Assembly: GCA_027214125.1 (NCBI GenBank)
Contig: JAPWHF010000006.1
Coordinates: forward strand, 251,404-315,403
Reading direction: 5' to 3'
DNA from: Zoogloeaceae bacterium G21618-S1
GTDB lineage: Bacteria; Pseudomonadota; Gammaproteobacteria; Burkholderiales; Rhodocyclaceae
Length of the DNA: 64,000 nt
The position numbers and the translations under genes are program-made. Positions 7,493 through 15,643 of the stretch are shown in pieces. The notes under the pieces are model-generated. The model was not told the DNA's origin and did not search any database. It saw only the letters and a list, made by a program, of their open reading frames with translations. The stretch's first letter is position 1. Every line of letters starts with the position of its first letter.

Positions 7493-8734
7493 ATGCAGGC
7501 TTTGTCCTTCGAACAGGCGCCGCCCCCGTCGGTGCCGATACGGTTTTTTCTGACCGCGCCGCTGTTCATGCTCCTTGCCGGACTGCTCTTGCTGATCGAT
7601 GGCGAGGCGGTGATGGCGTCGCGCTGGACGCCCGCCGCGCTCGCGCTGACGCACCTGATGACGGCCGGCTTCATGCTCCAGGTGATGCTTGGCGCACTGT
7701 TTCAACTCATGCCAGTCGCGGCGGGTGCCAACCTCTGGCGCCCCAGCGTGCTGGCGCTGCCGGTGCATTTGCTGTCCGCTATTGGCGCGGTGCTGCTGGT
7801 GGCGGCATTTCATCATCAGATCGCGTGGGCTTATCAACTGGCCGTGGTGGCGATCGGCTGCAGTGTGTTGGCGTTTGTTCCGGCGGGCATGCTCGCCCTG
7901 TCGCGTCCGCCAGGCACAAGCCATTCGCTCATTGCGCTGCGGATCGCGCTGCTGGCCTTCTTCGCTACCGTGCTCGCTGGCGCCACGATGGCCCTCGCGC
8001 GGGCGGGCCTTATCGATACCGGTTGGTTGCGCTTTTCATCCAGTCATGTTGCGCTCGGACTTGCGGGATGGGGGTGTGTGCTGGTGGCCGCGGTGGGGTA
8101 TTTGGTGGTGCCGATGTTTCAGCTCACGCCGGCGTATCCCCGGTGGTTTGCCCGCAGCTTCGCGCCGCTGATGGTGCTGGCGATCGGGCTCGGCATGGTG
8201 GTTTTGCATCCGACTGCCTGGCTGCCGCTGATCGGTTTGGTCGCGCTGTTTGCCAGCGTGACATTGGATCGGCAGCAGCGTCGGCGGCGCGCCAAGCTGG
8301 ATGCGACCTTCCGGTTCTGGCGTTTCGCCATGGGCTGCGTGCTGTTCGCTTGCGCAGGGTCGGTGCTGATGATCTTCAATATCGGAGGCAACGCGGTGGC
8401 GCTTGCGGTGGGTGTGCTGGCTATTCTGGGCGGCTTTGTCTCGGTGATCTCGGGCATGCTCTACAAGATTGTGCCCTTCATCCTCTGGCTCTATCTTCAG
8501 CCCAGGGTGCAGGGTGTGCCACCGATGACGCGCATGCTCAATGAGCAGTGGGTGCTGTGGCATTTGCGTGCGCACGTGGCGATGATCGGCGCTGCGCTGT
8601 TAGCGACGCTGTGGTGGCCCGCGGTCTATCTGGTGGGTAGCCTGATGGTGGTGTCTGCGGCCTTGCTGGGGGGGCAGTTGTTGCGTGTGGTAGGCCGCGC
8701 TCGCGCGGCCTTGCGCCTGGCTCAGCCTTCGTAG
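7493..8734 (+). CDS. polytopic membrane protein, NnrS/heme-copper-oxidase-like, function unknown
   Basis: 413 residues with about twelve membrane helices and almost no soluble domain. Intramembrane histidines sit in conserved-looking settings: His54 in LTHLMTAG, His185 in SSHVALGLAGWG, and His357/His361 in HLRAHVAMIG, a pattern that could ligate heme or a metal. It resembles uncharacterised membrane proteins found beside NnrS and dnr in denitrifiers, and I cannot name the family with certainty. It lies 71 bp after the DUF2249 gene on the same strand, probably in the same FNR-type operon. Its 3' end overlaps the convergent dnr gene by 13 bp. Confidence 0.75.
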   Translation: MQALSFEQAPPPSVPIRFFLTAPLFMLLAGLLLLIDGEAVMASRWTPAALALTHLMTAGFMLQVMLGALFQLMPVAAGANLWRPSVLALPVHLLSAIGAVLLVAAFHHQIAWAYQLAVVAIGCSVLAFVPAGMLALSRPPGTSHSLIALRIALLAFFATVLAGATMALARAGLIDTGWLRFSSSHVALGLAGWGCVLVAAVGYLVVPMFQLTPAYPRWFARSFAPLMVLAIGLGMVVLHPTAWLPLIGLVALFASVTLDRQQRRRRAKLDATFRFWRFAMGCVLFACAGSVLMIFNIGGNAVALAVGVLAILGGFVSVISGMLYKIVPFILWLYLQPRVQGVPPMTRMLNEQWVLWHLRAHVAMIGAALLATLWWPAVYLVGSLMVVSAALLGGQLLRVVGRARAALRLAQPS

Positions 8735-9414
8735 TTGCGTAGTTTGTTGACGTCGTGCAGGGCGATGTGCTTGCCTTGCACGGTAATCAGGCCGACATCG
8801 CTCAGGTCGTGGAAAATCCGCGATAGCGTCTCGGGGGTGAGGTTCAGGCGGGAGGCAATGATCTGCTTGCTTGTCGGAAGGTCGACGTCGACCTGAGAAT
8901 TGGCGCAAGGGGTATCGGGCACTTGCTGGAGCAGGTAGCCGACGACACGTTGCGTGCTCGAGCGTAGCGAATAGGACTCGACGTCACGCACGATGCTGTG
9001 CAGACGGATGGCCATGCCGGCCAGCATGCGGCGAGCAAACCCTGCGTCCTGATCGATCAGGTTAAAAACCGCATCGCGCGTGATGTGCAGCAACAAGGTG
9101 TCAGCCAAGGACTCGGCGAATACCGGGTACTGTCGATCCATGAACATCACGGCTTCACCAAAGCTTTGGTGGGGGCCAAGGATCTCGACCACCTTCTCGT
9201 TACCATTGGGTGATGAGAAGGCAAGTTTGATTTGACCAAAGATGACGTAGTAAAACCCTTTGGGCTGGTCGCCGCGCTGGAAAAGCAATTCGCCTTTCTG
9301 GATGCGTTTTTCGCGCGTGGCGTCGGCGACATGTTGCAAGTCGTCCGCCGACAGTGCGCTAAACAGCGGCATGCGGCCCAGCAATCCGTGAATATCGATT
9401 TTTTCTTGACTCAT
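8722..9414 (-). CDS. dnr: DNR-type CRP/FNR-family transcriptional regulator
   Basis: 230 residues: a cyclic-nucleotide-binding-like sensor domain (about 10-125), a dimer helix and a C-terminal winged helix with recognition motif LTPETLSR. The E-x-x-S-R pattern predicts FNR-type boxes. Unlike FNR it has no N-terminal cysteine cluster, as in DNR/NnrR regulators that sense NO, probably through heme. The start is the ATG at 9414; an upstream in-frame TTG is less likely. It is divergent from nnrS and convergent with the unknown membrane gene, which supports a role in NO and denitrification control. Confidence 0.82.
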   Translation of the reverse strand: MSQEKIDIHGLLGRMPLFSALSADDLQHVADATREKRIQKGELLFQRGDQPKGFYYVIFGQIKLAFSSPNGNEKVVEILGPHQSFGEAVMFMDRQYPVFAESLADTLLLHITRDAVFNLIDQDAGFARRMLAGMAIRLHSIVRDVESYSLRSSTQRVVGYLLQQVPDTPCANSQVDVDLPTSKQIIASRLNLTPETLSRIFHDLSDVGLITVQGKHIALHDVNKLRNYEG

Positions 9415-9495
9415 TTTGAGCAAACGTCACCAGTAGCGGCAGAATGTACCACGCTCCCAAGCCCGGCGTAATGGGTGGTTGCATATCAGAAATTC

Positions 9496-10713
9496 ATGAT
9501 GAACCGGCAATTACCGACAACTCACTTTCGATGGCTTTTGGCGGCGCCTCACCGCGCCATGTTTTTTTCGGGGGCCATGCAGCTGGTGCTCGTCATGCTG
9601 CCGTGGGCGGCCGAAATGTTCTCGCGGCTGCTTGGCGTGGCCTTGCCGTGGGCGTGGCCGTCCGCATGGTGGCACGCGATGCTGGCGGTGTACGGCATCT
9701 TTCCGTTCTTTGTGTTCGGGTTCTTGCTGACCGCCATGCCGCGGTGGCAAGGCTATGGTGATTTGCCCGGTTCGGCATTTCACCGGCCATGGTATTTGCT
9801 GCTCGGCGGTTGGAGTGTGATCTACCTGAGCATGGTCTTGCCGTCGATGCGTCTGCTGGGGATGGCACTGGTTTTTGTCGGCTGGGCGTGGCTTGTCGTG
9901 ATGCTCGCGCCCATTGCGTTTCGTGCCGGCGGCGGGCGCCTGCATGCCGTGCCGGCCTGGGTGGCGACGGTGGTCGGTCTGATCGGTTGGGGGCTGTGGG
10001 GGCTGTTCGCTGCCAACGGCGATGGCACGTGGGCGCGTTCGGCGATTGAACTGGGTATCTGGGGCTTTTTGCTGCCGGTGTTTTTCACGGTCAGCCATCG
10101 GATGATTCCCTTTTTCTCCAGCGCCGTGCTGCCAGACTACAAGGTCTTTCGCCCGCCCTGGGCCTTGTTCATGATGCTTGGCGCCGCCATCGGGCATGGC
10201 GCGCTGGTGCTGCTCGATGGGGCGGCGACGACCTGGGTGATTGATCTGCCCGCCGCGGCGCTGGCGATTTTCCTGACGATACGCTGGGGCTTGGTGCGCA
10301 GCTTTGCCGTGCAATTGCTGGCCATGCTTCATCTCGGCTTCATGTGGTTGGGGATCGCGTTGGCGCTGTTTGGCGTGCAGAGTTTTGCGGCCTGGCAGGG
10401 TGTCGCGGCGCTTGGGCTGGCGCCGCTGCATGCACTGGTGATTGGCATGTTTACGGTCGTGGCGATGAGCATGGTGTCGCGGGTGACGCTCGGCCATTCG
10501 GGGCAGGCGCTGCTGGCCGACACGATGACCTGGCGCCTGTGCTGGGCGGTGCAGGGCGTGGCGGTGCTGCGCATCGCGGCCGAGTTGTGGTTGTCGGCAC
10601 ACGGCGTTTTGCTGGTGCTGACCGTCATGGGCTGGCTGGGGGTTTTTGGTTTGTGGGCCAAACGGTATGTGCCGATCTATCTGCGCCCACGCGTTGACGG
10701 CCGGGCGGGGTGA
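9496..10713 (+). CDS. nnrS: NnrS family membrane protein
   Basis: About 405 residues with roughly twelve membrane helices. The N-terminal LAAPHRAMFFSGAM, SAWWHAMLAVYGIFPFFVFGFLLTAMPRW and the later TVSHRMIPFF are NnrS signatures. NnrS is a heme- and copper-containing membrane protein that relieves NO stress. Two adjacent ATGs (9496, 9499) are possible starts, and an upstream GTG at 9475 is less likely. The stop overlaps the GTG of the SirB gene. Adjacent dnr suggests NO-responsive control, although I see no clear FNR-type box in the short divergent gap. Confidence 0.88.
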   Translation: MMNRQLPTTHFRWLLAAPHRAMFFSGAMQLVLVMLPWAAEMFSRLLGVALPWAWPSAWWHAMLAVYGIFPFFVFGFLLTAMPRWQGYGDLPGSAFHRPWYLLLGGWSVIYLSMVLPSMRLLGMALVFVGWAWLVVMLAPIAFRAGGGRLHAVPAWVATVVGLIGWGLWGLFAANGDGTWARSAIELGIWGFLLPVFFTVSHRMIPFFSSAVLPDYKVFRPPWALFMMLGAAIGHGALVLLDGAATTWVIDLPAAALAIFLTIRWGLVRSFAVQLLAMLHLGFMWLGIALALFGVQSFAAWQGVAALGLAPLHALVIGMFTVVAMSMVSRVTLGHSGQALLADTMTWRLCWAVQGVAVLRIAAELWLSAHGVLLVLTVMGWLGVFGLWAKRYVPIYLRPRVDGRAG

Positions 10714-11105
10714 CGACGATGTACCTGACAATCAAGCATATTCATATCACCTGCGTCACACTCAGCGGCTTGGGCTTTCTCGTGCGCGCCTGGTGGATGT
10801 TGACCGACTCACCCCGTTTGCAGCACCGTCTCACTCGTATCCTTCCGCACGTCATTGACACGCTGCTGCTGAGTACGGCGATTGCCCTGTCGGTGATGAT
10901 GGCGCAGTATCCATTTGTGCATGGCTGGGTGAGTGCCAAGGTGTTCGGGCTGCTGGCCTATATCGGTTTTGGCACTGTTGCGCTCAAGCGCGGCCGAACT
11001 GCTGGCGTGAGGCGCGTGGCACTGGCGGCCGCCGTGCTGACATTTGGCTGGATTGTTTCGGTGGCGTTGACCAAATCTCCCGCCGGGATTTTTGGTGTGA
11101 TCTGA
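10710..11105 (+). CDS. SirB2-family membrane protein
   Basis: 131 residues with four membrane helices. The opening pattern IKHIHITCVTLSGLGFLVRA and the later LPHVIDTLLLSTAIAL match the SirB family. The GTG start overlaps the nnrS stop (GTGA), so the two are translationally coupled; an ATG at 10719 is the alternative. The name comes from an old Salmonella invasion-gene study and the molecular role is unclear. Coupling to nnrS and a hemerythrin gene points to redox or NO physiology here. Confidence 0.82.
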   Translation: MTTMYLTIKHIHITCVTLSGLGFLVRAWWMLTDSPRLQHRLTRILPHVIDTLLLSTAIALSVMMAQYPFVHGWVSAKVFGLLAYIGFGTVALKRGRTAGVRRVALAAAVLTFGWIVSVALTKSPAGIFGVI

Positions 11106-11115
11106 AGGGGGCTGG

Positions 11116-11658
11116 ATGACCGAATCGTTGTTGTCGAAACCATTGGCACCGGGGCTGGATCAACCGCTTGAAGTGCTGACTGCCTGCCATGGCCGGATGA
11201 TGTCGCAATTGCAGACGCTCGACCGTCTGGTGCGCTGGCTACCCGATCATGGGGCCGATGCAGACGCCTGCCGCGCGGCGACGAATGTCGTGCGGTATTT
11301 CGATACCGCGGCAGTAAATCATCACCAGGATGAAGAAGACAGCCTTTTCCCGATCCTGTTCGAGCGGGTGTCCACGGCCGGTCGGCCGCGTCTTCGGAGG
11401 CTTGTCGACTGGATTTGCCAGGATCATGCCGAGATGACTGCGGCGTGGGGGAGTCTGCGTCGTCAGTTGATGGCAATTGCGGCTGGCGAGTCGGCCGAAT
11501 TGTGCGCCGACGAAGTCGCGAATTTCGCTTCGCGCTATTACAGTCATATTGATCGGGAAGACAACGAGTTGTTTCCCTATGCCGCCCAGTTGCTCACCCC
11601 CGCCGATTTGACGGCATTGAGTGAGCAGATGGTGGCGCGTCGGCGTTTGCCGCGTTGA
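11116..11658 (+). CDS. hemerythrin HHE-domain protein
   Basis: 180-residue HHE protein, the third in the block. Ligand-type motifs are LTACHGRMMSQ, NHHQDEEDSLFPIL, ICQDHAEMTAAW and YYSHIDREDNELFPYA. It lies 10 bp after the SirB gene in the nnrS operon, and its stop abuts the fnr stop head-on. It is longer than the other HHE proteins in its N-terminal part. A role in NO or O2 binding or in protecting iron centres is inferred. Confidence 0.85.
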   Translation: MTESLLSKPLAPGLDQPLEVLTACHGRMMSQLQTLDRLVRWLPDHGADADACRAATNVVRYFDTAAVNHHQDEEDSLFPILFERVSTAGRPRLRRLVDWICQDHAEMTAAWGSLRRQLMAIAAGESAELCADEVANFASRYYSHIDREDNELFPYAAQLLTPADLTALSEQMVARRRLPR

Positions 11659-12402
11659 TCAGACGCTGGGCAGGTGGCTAAGCAGCGCTTTGAGGCCGCC
11701 GATGTTGACGATGCGGATGTGTTTTTGCTGCACCTTGATCAAGCCGTTTTCCTGAAAACGCGAAAACGCCCGTGAGACGGTTTCAAGCTTGAGACCGAGG
11801 TAGGAGCCGATTTCTTCACGCGTCATGCGCAGGTGAAATTCGGCAGCCGAGAAGCCGCGTGCGGTAAAGCGCTGCGACATGTTGATCAGGAAGGCCGCCA
11901 GCCGCTCTTCGGCGCGCATCGAGCCGAGGAGCATCATCACGCCATGGTCGCGCACGATTTCGCGACTCATTACTTTGTGGAACTGGTGCTGCAGCGATTC
12001 GACCTCGCGAGACAGTGTTTCCAGATTGGCGAATGGGATGATGCATACATCGCTGTCTTCGAGGGCGACGGCGTTGCAGGTGTGCGCGTCGGTGCTGATA
12101 CCGTCGAGCCCGATAATCTCCCCTGACATCTGAAAACCGGTGACCTGCTCGCGACCGTCTTCGAGCAGTACGTCGGTCTTGAAAGAGCCGGTACGCACAG
12201 CATATATGGCTTCGAAGGTGTCACCAACGCGATACAGATGTTGGTGGCGCTTGACTTTTCGACGTGCGCCGATCAGCCCGTCGAGCTGGTTGATGTCACC
12301 GTCGCTCATGCCGAAAGGCAAGCACAGCTCTTGCAGGTTGCACTGCGAGCAGGCGGTCTTCAGCCCTTCAGCAGTAATTGGCACAACGGCCCGATGAGGC
12401 AT
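11659..12402 (-). CDS. fnr: FNR-type oxygen-sensing transcriptional regulator
   Basis: 247 residues. Cys18, Cys21 and Cys27 (CSQCNLQELC) together with Cys120 (DVCIIPF) reproduce the four ligands of the E. coli FNR 4Fe-4S cluster. The winged helix contains LGLKLETVSR, whose E-x-x-S-R reads TTGAT half-sites. The ATG at 12402 was chosen for AAGGAG ten bases upstream; a closer ATG at 12411 has almost no spacing. An FNR box lies between this gene and hemN and may serve both. It is the likely controller of the three boxes in this region. Confidence 0.92.
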   Translation of the reverse strand: MPHRAVVPITAEGLKTACSQCNLQELCLPFGMSDGDINQLDGLIGARRKVKRHQHLYRVGDTFEAIYAVRTGSFKTDVLLEDGREQVTGFQMSGEIIGLDGISTDAHTCNAVALEDSDVCIIPFANLETLSREVESLQHQFHKVMSREIVRDHGVMMLLGSMRAEERLAAFLINMSQRFTARGFSAAEFHLRMTREEIGSYLGLKLETVSRAFSRFQENGLIKVQQKHIRIVNIGGLKALLSHLPSV

Positions 12403-12447
12403 AGCCTGCATTCTCCTTGATTCGTTTGTCGCCCGGTAATGAGGCGT

Positions 12448-12461
12448 TTGATCCACGTCAA
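12448..12461. promoter_or_regulatory. FNR-type operator between fnr and hemN
   Basis: TTGATCCACGTCAA, one mismatch from the FNR consensus, lies 55 bp before the hemN start and 46 bp before the fnr start. It could activate hemN and autoregulate fnr, both common arrangements. Confidence 0.72.
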
Positions 12462-12515
12462 CCCGCTTGGTTCGGCTTTTTGAGATCGTGACTGCTAATA
12501 CGTTAAAGCCAGATT

Positions 12516-13907
12516 ATGGATAACCAGAAAGAACTCGTTTTCGACCCGCAACTGATCCGCCGATTCGACGTCAATGGCCCAAGGTACACTTCGTACCCTA
12601 CGGCAGACCGTTTTGTCGAGGCGTTTAATGCCGATGCATTGGAGAGTTGGTTGGGGCAGCGCACGGTTGGCGGGTTTGGCCGACCGTTGTCATTATACTT
12701 CCACATCCCCTTCTGCAATACGATCTGCTACTACTGCGCCTGCAATAAGATCATCACCAAGGATCACGGGCGTTCAGAAAAGTACCTCAAGTATCTGGCC
12801 AAGGAAGTCGCCATGCAGGCGGCGAGCCTGGATGGCGGGCGCAATGTCATTCAGTTGCACCTCGGCGGTGGTACGCCAACCTTCTTGTCGCATGATGAAA
12901 TGCGGCAGTTGATGGCTACGGTGCGGGAGCATTTTACGTTGCTACCCGATGGAGAGTATTCCATTGAGGTCGATCCACGCAAAGTTGATTTTGAAACGGT
13001 CGCCTTGTTGGCCGAGCTCGGCTTCAATCGCATGAGCATTGGCGTGCAGGATTTCAATATCGATGTTCAGCGTGCAGTCAATCGTGTGCAGAGCTTCGAA
13101 GAAACCAAGCTGGTTCAGGACGCCGCTCACCAGACCGGTTTCAAGTCGGTGAGTATGGACCTGATCTACGGCCTGCCCAAACAGAATGTGATCAGCTTCA
13201 ACAATACGCTGGAGCGTGTGCTTGAGCTGTCGCCCGACCGCATCTCGCTCTACAGCTACGCGCACTTGCCGGGTCTGTTCAAGCCGCAGCGCCGGATCGA
13301 GCCCGCCGATATGCCCTCGGCCGACACCAAATTGCAGATTCTGCAACTGGCCATTCGCCGGCTGACCGAGGCGGGCTATGTGTATATCGGCATGGATCAC
13401 TTCGCCAAGCCGGACGACGAGCTGGCCGTGGCGCAGCGTCAGGGGCGACTGCACCGCAACTTCCAGGGCTACTCCACCTACGCCGAATGCGATCTGTTGG
13501 CCTTTGGTGTGTCGGCCATTGGCAAGGTGGGGCCCACCTACGCTCAGAACGTCAAGACGCTGGACGAGTATTACGACATTCTCGATCAGGACCGTCTGCC
13601 GGTGTTGCGGGGTATTGAGCTGACGCCGGATGACATCCTGCGGCGCTCGATCATTCAGGCCTTGATGTGCCATTTTGAGCTCTCGATCGATGCGATCGAG
13701 GTCTCACACATGATCGATTTCAAGCGCTACTTTGCCGATGAGATCGGCGATTTGCGCACCATGGAGTCTGCCGGCCTCGTCAAGCTCGAAGACAAGTGGA
13801 TTTCCGTGTTGCCGGCCGGGCGTATGTTGGTGCGGGGTATTGCCATGGTGTTCGACCGCTATCTGCGCTCCGACCGTGAGCGTGCCCGCTACTCGAAGGT
13901 AATTTGA
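12516..13907 (+). CDS. hemN: oxygen-independent coproporphyrinogen III oxidase (radical SAM)
   Basis: Oxidatively decarboxylates coproporphyrinogen III to protoporphyrinogen IX without O2, in the cytosol. The 463-residue protein has the radical-SAM cluster site in HIPFCNTICYYCACNK, the glycine-rich LGGGTPTFL SAM motif and the C-terminal HemN domain. Length matches E. coli HemN (457). The FNR box just upstream fits its anaerobic role and the heme demand of cbb3 oxidase and nitrogen-oxide reductases. A terminator follows the stop. It is distinguished from HemW by length and the CYYCAC motif. Confidence 0.95.
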   Translation: MDNQKELVFDPQLIRRFDVNGPRYTSYPTADRFVEAFNADALESWLGQRTVGGFGRPLSLYFHIPFCNTICYYCACNKIITKDHGRSEKYLKYLAKEVAMQAASLDGGRNVIQLHLGGGTPTFLSHDEMRQLMATVREHFTLLPDGEYSIEVDPRKVDFETVALLAELGFNRMSIGVQDFNIDVQRAVNRVQSFEETKLVQDAAHQTGFKSVSMDLIYGLPKQNVISFNNTLERVLELSPDRISLYSYAHLPGLFKPQRRIEPADMPSADTKLQILQLAIRRLTEAGYVYIGMDHFAKPDDELAVAQRQGRLHRNFQGYSTYAECDLLAFGVSAIGKVGPTYAQNVKTLDEYYDILDQDRLPVLRGIELTPDDILRRSIIQALMCHFELSIDAIEVSHMIDFKRYFADEIGDLRTMESAGLVKLEDKWISVLPAGRMLVRGIAMVFDRYLRSDRERARYSKVI

Positions 13908-13939
13908 GTCGGACGGAGCTTGTCAGCAAAACAGGCGGA

Positions 13940-13967
13940 GGGGGCGTGCTGTGATAGGCTCGCCCCC
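13940..13967 (+). terminator. rho-independent terminator after hemN
   Basis: GGGGGCG and CGCCCCC form a 7-bp GC stem with a 14-nt loop, followed by TGTTTTTTG. Confidence 0.75.
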
Positions 13968-14000
13968 TGTTTTTTGTTTGCTGATTCATTGAGCTGACAC

Positions 14001-14708
14001 ATGCCTGAAACCGGCTATATCGCTGTCTTTCTGATCGGCCTGCTTGGTGGCACGCATTGTGTTGGCATGTGCGGCGGTATCGTCAGTGCGCTGACGGTGC
14101 AGATTCCCGGCCAGGTCAAACGACAGTGGCCGATTCATCTGGCCTACAACCTTGGCCGGATATCCACTTATGCCATGCTCGGTGCGCTGTTTGGTGCGAT
14201 CGGGACGCTGGGCCTGCTGTTCGAAGACTTCCTGCCGATCCAGATGGGCCTGTATATCATGGCCAATCTCATGCTGGTGGCCCTGGGTTTGTACCTGACC
14301 GGCTTTACCCGGCTGCTCGCGCCGCTCGAGCGCGCCGGGCAATCGCTGTGGCGGCGCGTGCAGCCTCTGACTCGCCGCTTCCTGCCGGTGCGCGGTTTGC
14401 GCCAGGCCTTGCCGCTCGGTCTGTTGTGGGGTTTTCTGCCTTGTGGGCTGGTCTATAGCGTGCTGGCGACGGCGCTGGTGACCGGCTCGGCCGCCGGGGG
14501 CGCAAGCCTGATGCTTGCCTTTGGGCTGGGCACCTTGCCCAACCTGATGCTGGCCGGGATGCTGCTCAAACGGTTGCAGGGCGTCACCCGCCGGCCCTGG
14601 GTGCGAACTTTTGCTGGGGCGGTTGTGCTGGGGTTTGGCGTCTTCGGATTGCTCAACGCTTCGACGCTGGGGAGCCGTTTGTGGAATGGCGTGCTGTGCG
14701 TGACATAG
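14001..14708 (+). CDS. SafE/DsbD-like membrane protein (COG2836), likely cytochrome oxidase copper biogenesis
   Basis: 235 residues with six to seven membrane helices. The N-terminal GLLGGTHCVGMCGGIV motif, with two cysteines in the first helix, is typical of the COG2836 group annotated as sulfite exporter TauE/SafE or DsbD-like, which often accompanies cco genes. A second helix pair has LLWGFLPCGLVYSVL, also cysteine-containing and DsbD-like. A copper or thiol-electron transfer role in cbb3 assembly is inferred from family context. It stands alone between a terminator and the rhodanese gene. Confidence 0.8.
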   Translation: MPETGYIAVFLIGLLGGTHCVGMCGGIVSALTVQIPGQVKRQWPIHLAYNLGRISTYAMLGALFGAIGTLGLLFEDFLPIQMGLYIMANLMLVALGLYLTGFTRLLAPLERAGQSLWRRVQPLTRRFLPVRGLRQALPLGLLWGFLPCGLVYSVLATALVTGSAAGGASLMLAFGLGTLPNLMLAGMLLKRLQGVTRRPWVRTFAGAVVLGFGVFGLLNASTLGSRLWNGVLCVT

Positions 14709-14785
14709 CGCGACCGGGAAATATCAGGCTATTCTAATGCTCTTTCGGCGCCGAGGTGGCGTCGTGACGCATTTGGAGTCTGACA

Positions 14786-15169
14786 ATGAGCAAGTCCAGC
14801 CATGATCTGGTCACCGAGGCCAAAAACCTTATTCATGAAGTGAGTCTCGAGGGCGCCCGACAGCTCATCCAGGACGGCGCGGTGGTGCTTGACGTCCGTG
14901 AGCCGGAAGAATTCTCTGGCGGGCATGTCCCGGGCGCGGTCAATATTCCGCGCGGCCTGCTCGAGTTCAAGCTGGCCTCTGTGCCCGAGTTGAACGACCC
15001 GAATCGACCGATACTCGTGTATTGCAAAACCAGCGGGCGCGCTGCGCTGGCGACCGCTGTCATGCAGGTGATGGGCGTGTCCAGCGCGGTGTCGCTGGGG
15101 GGGGGCTTCGACGCGTGGGCGGGCGCTGGCCTGCCGGTAGATCAACCCGCTGCGATCGACTTCGAATAA
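14786..15169 (+). CDS. single-domain rhodanese-like sulfurtransferase
   Basis: 127 residues forming one rhodanese domain: EGARQLIQDGAVVLDVREPEEF and HVPGAVNIP at the N-terminal side, and the active-site loop VYCKTSGRA with the catalytic cysteine. GGAG seven bases before the ATG sets the start. No signal peptide is present, so it is cytosolic. Its 3' end overlaps the convergent MerR-type gene by 28 bp. The sulfur acceptor is unknown. Confidence 0.88.
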   Translation: MSKSSHDLVTEAKNLIHEVSLEGARQLIQDGAVVLDVREPEEFSGGHVPGAVNIPRGLLEFKLASVPELNDPNRPILVYCKTSGRAALATAVMQVMGVSSAVSLGGGFDAWAGAGLPVDQPAAIDFE

Positions 15170-15582
15170 GCCGCGTTCTGCCGCTCGTCCGGATGGGCGA
15201 GCGTATGCAGGATCGGGCAGGGCTGTGCGGTCGACGAGTGTTCGCAACAGTCCACCAACTCGGTCAGGGCGTTGCGCATGGCGCTCAGCCGGGCCATGCG
15301 TTCGTCGATCTGGGCGAGCTTTTCCTTGGCTAGCGCGCGCGCCGCGTTGCGGTCGGTGTGCTCGTCCAGGCCCAACAGATCGGCGATTTCGTCCAGACTG
15401 AACCCGAGTTGCTGCGCGCGGCGGATAAATCGCAAGCGCGCCAACGCGCCGTCTCCGTAGTGGCGGACCTGTCCGTGCGTCGGCTCGGGCACCGCGAGCA
15501 GGCCGCGACGCTGGTAATAGCGGACCGTTTCGACGCCCACCTCGGCGGCCGCAGCAAGGCGGCCAATGGTCATTGATGTCAT
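15142..15582 (-). CDS. MerR-family metal-responsive regulator next to copA
   Basis: 146 residues: an N-terminal MerR winged helix (TIGRLAAAAEVGVETVRYYQRRGLL), a long dimer helix and a metal-binding loop with Cys112, Cys113 and Cys122 (CC-X8-C). The CC-X8-C loop is like ZntR, and CueR uses CX7C. The cysteine that ZntR/PbrR-type +2 sensors carry at the start of the dimer helix is Asp77 here. It is divergent from copA with a long-spacer promoter between them, so it probably controls copper export, but the metal specificity is not clear from sequence. It overlaps the rhodanese gene tail to tail. Confidence 0.82.
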   Translation of the reverse strand: MTSMTIGRLAAAAEVGVETVRYYQRRGLLAVPEPTHGQVRHYGDGALARLRFIRRAQQLGFSLDEIADLLGLDEHTDRNAARALAKEKLAQIDERMARLSAMRNALTELVDCCEHSSTAQPCPILHTLAHPDERQNAAYSKSIAAG

Positions 15583-15584
15583 GC

Positions 15585-15616
15585 TTGACTCCGTACCTGA
15601 CTACAGGCTTTAGACT
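15585..15616 (+). promoter_or_regulatory. MerR-type long-spacer promoter of copA with dyad operator
   Basis: A -35 TTGACT (15585-15590) and -10 TAGACT (15611-15616) are separated by 20 bp, the over-long spacing that MerR-family activators correct by DNA distortion. A perfect dyad CCTG-ACTA-CAGG (15596-15607) sits near the centre of the spacer. copA starts 28 bp downstream of the -10. Confidence 0.72.
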
Positions 15617-15643
15617 GCGCCTGTCAGACTCACAAGGTCAATC

